Shown here in pieces: positions 56,781-64,000 of a DNA stretch of 64,000 bases. A model generated the notes under the pieces. The model ran no database searches. It was not told the DNA's origin and saw only the letters and a list, made by a program, of their open reading frames with translations. The stretch comes from Topomyia yanbarensis. Its lineage: Eukaryota > Arthropoda > Insecta > Diptera > Culicidae. How positions within the stretch are numbered: the first letter of the stretch is position 1; each line of letters begins with the position of its first letter. The position numbers were made by a program, and so were the translations under genes. The DNA is taken from positions 46,266,194 through 46,330,193 of the forward strand of contig NC_080670.1 of the NCBI RefSeq assembly GCF_030247195.1. The letters run 5' to 3'.

Positions 56781-59700
56781 TGTTTTTGTTGTGATTTGTT
56801 CCTGAAGTTATGCTGCTGGCAATGTTTTGTTTTGACTTCATCGAGCACTGAAACTGTCAAAACGTAAATTTCGAGCAATTCATTTTTTTAAACCATTCTC
56901 GGTCATTCCAAACCATTATCAAGTAATTTTGGAAATTCGAATTCATTCATAAGTTCATTTCATCAACAAATCAAGGAGTTTCGTCCCACTCGGTAAAAAT
57001 ACAGTTTAAAAACGAATCTGGTTTTTAGCCAGAAGATAGGAGCGTAAATCATTATAACATTAACTCCAAGATCATCATGAATAATTTTGTTTCTTTCTTA
57101 TTTTTATTGCAGGTATGACATATATTCGAACTGACAACTAAGATTCCACTTGAAAACAGTTTTGTAAGTAAAATGTAACTATTCAAGAATACGAAGCTAG
57201 ATAACAGTGTTACAGGTCTGACTTGATTATCCGGAGACTTAAAAACTATTTCACCCCGGATGATTGAATGAATAAATTTTGACAGTGTGATTGAAAATAA
57301 AATCGTGCAGAGCATTTTTTCTATTTTGGAAAATATATGAGAGCTTATTTTAATCCAGCTTTTTTTAAATTGAAGGTTTTTTAGAAACATTTTTAGCAGA
57401 ATTTGTTATTGAATTTGCGTTTCGATTTCGTCTCATCAGAATCCGACACTAACTTATTGACAGAACTAAGCTAGCGCCGGATTAGCGCTAGCTCCAAAAA
57501 CGAAAACACTATTTGTGTTTCTGAGCAAGCTCCTACTCCTACGTGATGTTCGGCAAGAAAAGGAGCTCTGATTCAGCCAATAAGAATTAATAAAGTCGAC
57601 ACTTGGTTTGGCTTAACAAGCCAATGCAATATGCACTCTGCTATATTTCTCCTTCGTGGAGAAAACTTAGATAAAAACTATTTTTTCTCCACCAAGAAGA
57701 AAATTTCTTTCAAACACTTTAGCGTATTAAGGGTACAAAACCTGTTACTAAATTAATTATAAAAATCAGAATTTTTTTAGCATATTACATTGAACATAAT
57801 ATACATGTTGAATAAATGGAAACTCCTTTTTAGGATCCACCGACTTATTTTATATCTAAAAACTTACGAACAAAATCAAGAATATAAAAATACGAAATAT
57901 GTCAAGAACATTAGGTGTTCGCAGCTTTCAGAACTGAGAATTTGAGAGATTGAATAAAATATTGAGAGCATCATATAAAGAAGTTTGGTAAAAATTACAC
58001 TTATTATTGTAAAGTTTTATTTCAGACATACATTTCAAATGGTCTCATTTGCACGTAATAACCTCTCTTTGGCTGCTTTCTCTTCCGTTAATAACAGTCG
58101 GTGGCTCAGTCTCTTTTATCAGAAGAACATCGTGTTTTTAAAAAGATATTTGTTGGATATTATAGCACTTACTCCTTTTTAACAAGTAGTTTAAGTAAAT
58201 GTCCAGATAGAAAAAATATAATTGATTTGTTATTACCTATCAATGTACAATAGAAGATCTCTCTACAACAGGCATTGCATTTATCGCTCATATGAGTAAA
58301 TGCGCCCGGATAGTTTGCTACTGCGACAATAAAAACTCACATTTTCACACGAAAAGTTATTGGCACTCACACAACTTCTCCGGATAAATACAACGTGTTA
58401 TTTGTCCGGATAAATAAAACAGTCGGAGAATGAGTGAATGTTTATCACGGTATCCTTTTTCGCTCGCTGCTTTCCTGTCGTTATTCCAAAACACGAAAAA
58501 ACAAGTCTATCATATTTCTTTGCCACTTTTTCTTTGTATTTAAGTGTATTTTTTAAAGTTTTTATTGATTTCCAAGAAATTAAAATTTTATCACCTTCTC
58601 TGGTGAGAAGGAAAAAGTCAAATAAATTTTATCCGGAAAATCATTCTTACGCTATTTGTGGAGACGGAGAATTTTGCGACTCATCTTATCTCGGAAAAGT
58701 TGGACATCGGATAAGCTTCTTGTCGCGTGAGTGAGAGAGAATTACAATGCCTGCTCTACAATTTCAAATGGACATCGTAGTAGAGAAAAAATATTAAAGG
58801 GGCAAGGTGACTTTCTTGTAGAATACAGTACCGAGGTCTAAGTTCAACGCTTATTTCAGCTTTTGTTCTGCGAATTTTAGCGGATTTCATATTACACAAT
58901 GTGAAAAAAACGAGCCGTTATGTAACGACAAACGTTATGCTTGGATAATTTAAGGACTGCGCAATATTTCAACAAACTAATTCTGGAAACACATAAAATA
59001 ACATTCCCTTGTTCAATATGCGCAAAACCCAATGGTACTACTAAGAGAATTACACCAGAACCCACCAAACACTCGCATTGAATGATCCTAGCTGGGGTTA
59101 GAATCCGCAATGTAACTCATCCATTCCGGATAGTTTACGTCGTCGACAGTAAGTTCGATGCTGGCCATCGGCTTCAACCAGAGCCCCCCAGTCCACACTA
59201 TCCGGCTGTCATGTTAATTTCTAACACTAATTACCCTACAAATTGGTATCCCTATCGAAAGCTCGTGTAAGCCACTGCTTCACATAACCGGTCGATTCTA
59301 GAGTTTTGCCCAGTCAACCAGCCAACCAGAGCATGTTCCCACATTTGCCCGTACTAGTCAGGCCAGTCTTACACAGACTCCGGATAATTAGGCACAAATG
59401 ATATGTGTGCGGTTTACATCGGGGCCGAGCGCGGGAAACTCCGTAACTGGCTGTGTGTACATCCGATGAAATCCGTTAAATTTATAATCACTTAAATAAA
59501 TCAACTCTTCAGAGTGAAGAAGGAGATTCTTATTAGATTGGCTCGTGTTTGCTGTTCGGCGAAGTGTTTGCATTTCACACTCGTCTACAAAATGTAGGTC
59601 TTTCATTAATGTTGATTCCGCGTGTAGAAACAATTTCAGATTCGAAAAGAGCGCAGCTCTACGACACAATGTTTACTGGAAACTTTCCCGAGGAATGTTA

Positions 59701-60886
59701 TCGTGAAATTTTTTCCACATAAATTGTCGATTCCCCGTTACCTGCCGTGCGCCATCATGGAACCTCATTTACATTCCTACGTACGGCCCTTTTTTACGAT
59801 CCTCACGATTTTCGCTCTACCCAAGAGAGGCATGTCATCTTAAAAGGATTTCTTCTTCCAACGCCAGAACTGGTTCGGCCGGCTGCCGGCAATACTTTCC
59901 CCCTTGAGTTTTATTTGTCAAATTCTTGTTCTGGCAGGCGAGAGAGCTCAGCTTGTCCAAATATTGATACCGAAAAGACACTTCCTGATGCAGCCAACCA
60001 ACGTTCTTCAACCTGTTCAACGTCACCTGATGTGCAGCGGTGCCCCCTATAAAGTCAGCGTTGCTTCAGCAAACAAGACGAGATAAACAAGTCACTTTTG
60101 AATAATAAATAAGACAATCGGAGCTACAACTCTGCTGTAGGGCTGTACCCACCGCTCCGCTGATCCGAGATTTATCTGCTGAACCAACGCCGACGGGCAG
60201 GTTGAGGATGCAAACATTTTTTTTCCGTCGTTACATCCAACAGTCGATGCAGCTTGAGCAAACAATGAAATTATTATGCTCTGTACTTCACCCGTCAGGT
60301 GAGGAGCGAGTGGCGTTACGTTTCCCCTCGACTGGCGAGGAACAATATCATCGTTTAAATCAATTATTGCATAATTACATGGCTGCTTGGGTTGCTCTGG
60401 CCGTAGTTGGATTCGACTTTTGACGATGCCCTGTGATTAGGTGTAATAAAACTGAATGGACATCAGCGGTAATACTTTTGCCGTTACGCACCGGGCGAAA
60501 AATGCTCCAGCCTGGAGGCTGGCAGCAGATTTGGGTCATTCAGTCACTTATTTGCAAATGGTGGCGCCCCGGTTGCGTACCTAATTAGTTCGGAGTGTGC
60601 TGGAGCAGTTTCGAGGAAAGTCATAAAAAATGATGTCGTTTCGTTTCTTCGGCTGGCGATTTATTATAAGACGGTGAAATTTCGGAACAGTGGAAAGTAA
60701 GACGATTTGTATCAGTTCGGATGGCTTGGGTATTTGCGTTGAAGATGTGTACAGTTCCAGGGGTCCCGTTGTAATTGTAGCGGTACTAAACCGAAGGCGG
60801 TATGTAAACCCTCGGCAGGCCAGGTGATGTCGGATACGACCCCATGTTTATTGGTTGGGGATCTCACCTAGCCTGCAGACGGTTTA
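56781..60886. other. mostly single-copy sequence, no gene supported
   Basis: AT-rich to about 58800, then more GC-rich to 60850. A possible foldback spans about 58264-58762 (ACAACAGGCATTG / CAATGCCTGCTCTACAA). Frames near 100 codons lack recognised domains. Confidence 0.35.
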
Positions 60887-60920
60887 GCGGTCCTTACACG
60901 TTCAATTTTTTTGTCAATAC
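60887..60920. repeat. family U fragment
   Basis: TTTAGCGGTCCTTACACGTT resembles the left end of 29021-29155; truncated by S4 just downstream. Confidence 0.45.
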
Positions 60921-60923
60921 TAG

Positions 60924-61299
60924 CACAGAGAACAGACGTCCATCTTCAGCATTCAACTTGTGTAAAATCTTTAACGGTTTCGAAGGTAGTTGGGATATCC
61001 AAACCAGGTGCGCTACTGTTGTCATGTTTTTTGTGGCCTCCTCTAGTCCGGAACCGGTTCGGACTACAAGCATAAATTCCAGCTCAAATGCATCAACCGA
61101 TTGAGTCGGAATCGGTTGTTTTCTTTGAGCAACATTCCATACTGAATCCATTCAGGATTTCGAACCGGTTCCGGAATGGATTTGACAGATAGTTGGGATA
61201 GGTTGGTGTGGCGGCGCTAGTGTTTATCGTATATTAATTCAAATGTTTACACACGTTTCTTAAATATTTTTGTTCGATCATGGATGTCTGTTCTCTGTG
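60924..61299 (-). repeat. S-family long form, copy S4
   Basis: Ends CACAGAGAACAGAC and GTCTGTTCTCTGTG, TSD ATACTAG / GTACTAG (6 of 7), reverse orientation, internally 40 bp shorter than S2. Confidence 0.85.
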
Positions 61300-61387
61300 G
61301 TACTAGAGAGTATCGACAAAAGTATTGAACGTGTATTATCAAAAAAAATTGGATTGGCGATGTGCTAATGTGTTGAACTTGTAAAGC

Positions 61388-61701
61388 CTAGGGGCAGATC
61401 ACTTGTGATGCATTTTTAAAAATCAGCTAAATTAAATGCATGTATTTCCATCAAAATAGAAATTTATAATGTATTTTGCGTTGCGTGCAATATATTTTGC
61501 GTTGCGTGTAAGACGTCAAAACCCTACAGGAAATTAGCCCTACATTCAACAAAACGTCGAACAAAGTGAATTAGCGTAGGACGTTTGTTAAACAAACTTT
61601 TCTGCGATGGAGTGCAAAGTTGATGCAAAAATGGAAATTAAATGCATTTTTTCTAATTTGATGCAAATTTTTTATACATTTCTAGAGTGATCTGCCCCTA
61701 G
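61388..61701. repeat. hAT-like MITE, family L, copy 2
   Basis: Ends CTAGGGGCAGATCACT and AGTGATCTGCCCCTAG, exact 8-bp TSD TGTAAAGC (61380-61387, 61702-61709). Confidence 0.9.
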
Positions 61702-61709
61702 TGTAAAGC

Positions 61710-62240
61710 CCACTTTACTGAATAAGGAGTCCACGATATTTTAATAGTATTTTGCAGCTTGTTGGAGTTGACAAGATTTCTACCTGCAATTATTTACTCT
61801 TGTCGTATTTTTATCAGAACTTAAGCACAATAAATGATCAACGTAACTTGTTAATGCTTGTATTCTTATCCAGCAAAAAAAACCTAGTTCAATCCGAAGA
61901 TAGCTGTCGAACGCAATTTGAGCAGAAATCCGATAACAATTGTATGATCCCTGCTCAAATTATCAACAGTTATTGATGGACCGAGCAATAAACCAATGAT
62001 ATTTTTTTAATCTGTGCGCAGCCTATGTAAAAATCTGCAGTGTTAAGAAAGCACGTACAAATTTGTCTCAAAACAAGACGTGACGACCGTTGTTTTTAAG
62101 TTTCTGCCCGAGACGAAAATTGAGAAATCTGTGCATTATAAAGTTCTATGCAAATGAATTCACTCACACTACTTGGGGGTTTGTTTTCCTCCAGCTGTCA
62201 CATGTAATTCTGTCAGTTAATTTAAACGTCACTGTGAAAC
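61710..62240. other. AT-rich stretch, no gene seen
   Basis: Short frames only, no repeat match. Confidence 0.3.
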
Positions 62241-62242
62241 AT

Positions 62243-62422
62243 CCCGGTCTAGCCATTCGGAATTTGATTCGGAATACTAAATGGAGTCAATATGGATTCC
62301 AAATCAAATCCAACAACCGATTCAGAAACCGATTGAGTCGGAATCGGTTGTTGCATTTGAGTAGGAATCCATACTGACTCCATTCTGAAATCCGAACCGG
62401 TTCCGGAATGAGTTCAACTGGG
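62243..62422. repeat. family A MITE, copy A14
   Basis: CCCGGTCTAGCCATTCGG to GAGTTCAACTGGG, TSD AT. Confidence 0.85.
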
Positions 62423-62560
62423 ATATTCCGGAGACTACAATACCGGTTGGGTTCGATCCACCATGCAAATAATCCGACCGAAAAGCATTTTTTCGATTTG
62501 TTTTCCTCCAGCTATCAGAAATTATGACAGGTGGAAGAAAACAAATCGTTGAACACACCA

Positions 62561-62715
62561 GAGATGCCAGATTTGAAGATTTGTCTTCATTTTGAAGACA
62601 TTTGAAATATTGTGAAGACGTGTTTTTCATTTTGAAGACAAATTTGTTCGGATGTCTGACTGATTTCTGGCAGAATTCTGGCTGAAAATCAATAACCGAA
62701 AACTGCGCAGTTTTC
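62561..62715 (-). repeat. family K repeat, copy K3, truncated
   Basis: CAGAGATGCCAGATTTGAAG and repeated TTGAAGACA match K1 in reverse. The far end is lost near 62700. Confidence 0.65.
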
Positions 62716-62755
62716 AAAAAAATCTGCAGAACATTGAAAATCGATTAAACGTGAA

Positions 62756-62923
62756 CCCAGTAAAGTTCAACCGGAAATGAACTGGAATTCTGGCTGGTTC
62801 CAGTTCGTATACGGGCTCCAGTGACACAACCGATTCTAACTAGAATCGGTTGTGTCACTGGCGCCGGAATACAAACTGGAACCAGCCAGAATTCAAGTTC
62901 ATTTCCGGCTGAGCTTAACTGGG
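62756..62923. repeat. family C MITE, copy C8
   Basis: CCCAGTAAAGTTCAACCGG to GAGCTTAACTGGG, TSD AA. Confidence 0.85.
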
Positions 62924-62946
62924 AAACACATTCATCTGTCCACCTG

Positions 62947-63020
62947 CCCGGTTACGCTCAACCGGAAATGAACTGGAACCAATCAGAATTCAAGTTCATT
63001 TCCGGCTGAACTTTACTTGG
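62947..63020. repeat. family C MITE, copy C9, internally deleted
   Basis: CCCGGTTACGCTCAACCGG to CTGAACTTTACTTGG, only 74 bp, TSD TG. Confidence 0.7.
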
Positions 63021-63479
63021 TGGCATCCCGGGCATCCCTGCAATAAGCCGACACCATAGAATGAAATTGGAACTCATTGAGTTACTCGTTTAACTGTCAG
63101 ACACAGCGTTGCCAAATTTAATTCTGGAGCGAAAAAGTTTTTCCATCCGTTCTATTTTTTTGAGAAATTCTGTACCAAAATTTGCACCAATAAAAAAGCT
63201 CATACATTCCCTAATAAAAATAAGTTATACACAAACTTTAACCCATATAGTGCAACGATTTCACATATTGTTTGGATGATACCCTGAACAAGTCGTTGGG
63301 CTCTTAAATCATACGACGTTTATTAGGGTTCGTACAACAATTTTTATTTTTTCGACTGTTATCCTACTGGAGCTGTAGAGCTAGGTTCTCGGCTCCCCGT
63401 CAGAATTACACACTACAATTGCAGACGAGACAGGAAATGTCACCCACTAAAACACTGCTTAAGGCTAATTGCAGCGGGC
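63021..63479. other. AT-rich stretch, no gene seen
   Basis: No recognised repeat or frame. Confidence 0.3.
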
Positions 63480-64000
63480 CGTAATTCTAAATATGATATT
63501 CATTGTACGGTTCAGATAAGTGCGGGCGTAGTGACTTTGCGATTGCGTGTATCATCGCGAAGGGGTCGAGCGTTTGTACGTTAATGTGTTCGATCTCGTG
63601 TGCGGATGTATGTCGTACGTGCAAACGTGTACGTAGCATCGCGTGTATGAATTCTATTTTATAACCGTGTGCCTTTCGCATATTCGCGTGTGTTCTTGGA
63701 TGATTGCGCGCGGACCGTGAATCAAATACCTACTTTTCGGTGTACGGTTCAGATGACAGAAGAAAGTAAGATCTTCCATATCACTACAGTTCCCGATCAT
63801 CTCACCATTGTCTAGTGGATATGAGCTTTATTTTTTTTATTAGTCCAACTGAATGTATGGACCTAAGTTGCTAGGACGAAGGGAAATAACCGGTTCATGA
63901 TCGCGTGGACATGGGCATTCGTAGGTCCGCATTACAGAATTTATAAGATGGTCATCTCACCACCGGGATATTATCATGTTTGCGAGATCGCGGGTGGTCG
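63480..64000. repeat. tandem 450-490-bp unit, locus 3, running off the window
   Basis: CGGGCGTAGTGACTTTGCG, CCTTTCGCATATTCGCGTGT and TATGGACCTAAGTTGCTAGG match locus 1 in order. A new unit seems to start at the window edge (GCGAGATCGCGGGTGG). Confidence 0.75.

Overview
This window looks like gene-poor nuclear DNA from a dipteran insect, most likely a mosquito, possibly culicine. The evidence is AT-rich sequence packed with short terminal-inverted-repeat (TIR) elements, Tc1 and mariner transposase relics, and non-LTR retrotransposons. Short tracts also resemble, from memory, tRNA-SINE/LINE tails common in mosquito genomes. No host protein-coding exon, tRNA or rRNA gene could be supported. Species assignment is inference only.

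Almost everything recognisable is mobile-element sequence. The one long open reading frame (51035-53401) is the 3' part of a non-LTR retrotransposon: the end of an endonuclease plus a full reverse transcriptase with its catalytic triad. A second non-LTR copy (21149-22269, minus strand) is internally deleted but complete at both ends, framed by an 18-bp target-site duplication (TSD). Two DNA-transposase pseudogenes were found, both on the minus strand: a Tc1-like element (54840-56778) and a mariner-like relic (29728-30489).

The dominant component is a group of foldback MITEs whose ends are CCC...GGG and which sit between 2-bp TSDs of variable sequence. There are four families: A (about 170-180 bp, 14 copies or fragments), B (about 148 bp, 12 copies), C (about 168 bp, 9 copies or fragments) and F (about 480 bp, 2 copies). 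Other groups are S (seven copies, 7-bp TSDs), several hAT-like elements with 8-bp TSDs, a Mutator-like MITE with a 9-bp TSD, and TA-flanked MITEs. A roughly 450-490-bp tandemly repeated unit occurs at three places (2432-3420, 35086-36180 and 63480-64000).

Layout: 1-3.8 kb mixed MITEs plus tandem unit; 3.8-5.7 kb single-copy; 5.7-11.6 kb dense MITEs; 11.6-16.4 kb largely single-copy; 16.4-25.5 kb hAT-like elements and the deleted LINE among single-copy stretches; 25.5-29 kb single-copy and relatively GC-rich; 29-36.4 kb mariner relic, S/A/B/C elements and tandem unit; 36.4-39.9 kb single-copy; 39.9-44.8 kb nested MITEs; 44.8-48 kb single-copy; 48-51 kb nested hAT/E/F/C/A/B elements; 51-56.8 kb the LINE and the Tc1 element; 56.8-60.9 kb single-copy; 60.9-64 kb MITEs and tandem unit.

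Many insertions are nested and their TSDs identify host and guest, so a relative insertion order can be read directly. Some host-gene intron or regulatory sequence may lie in the GC-richer single-copy blocks, but nothing in them is decisive.
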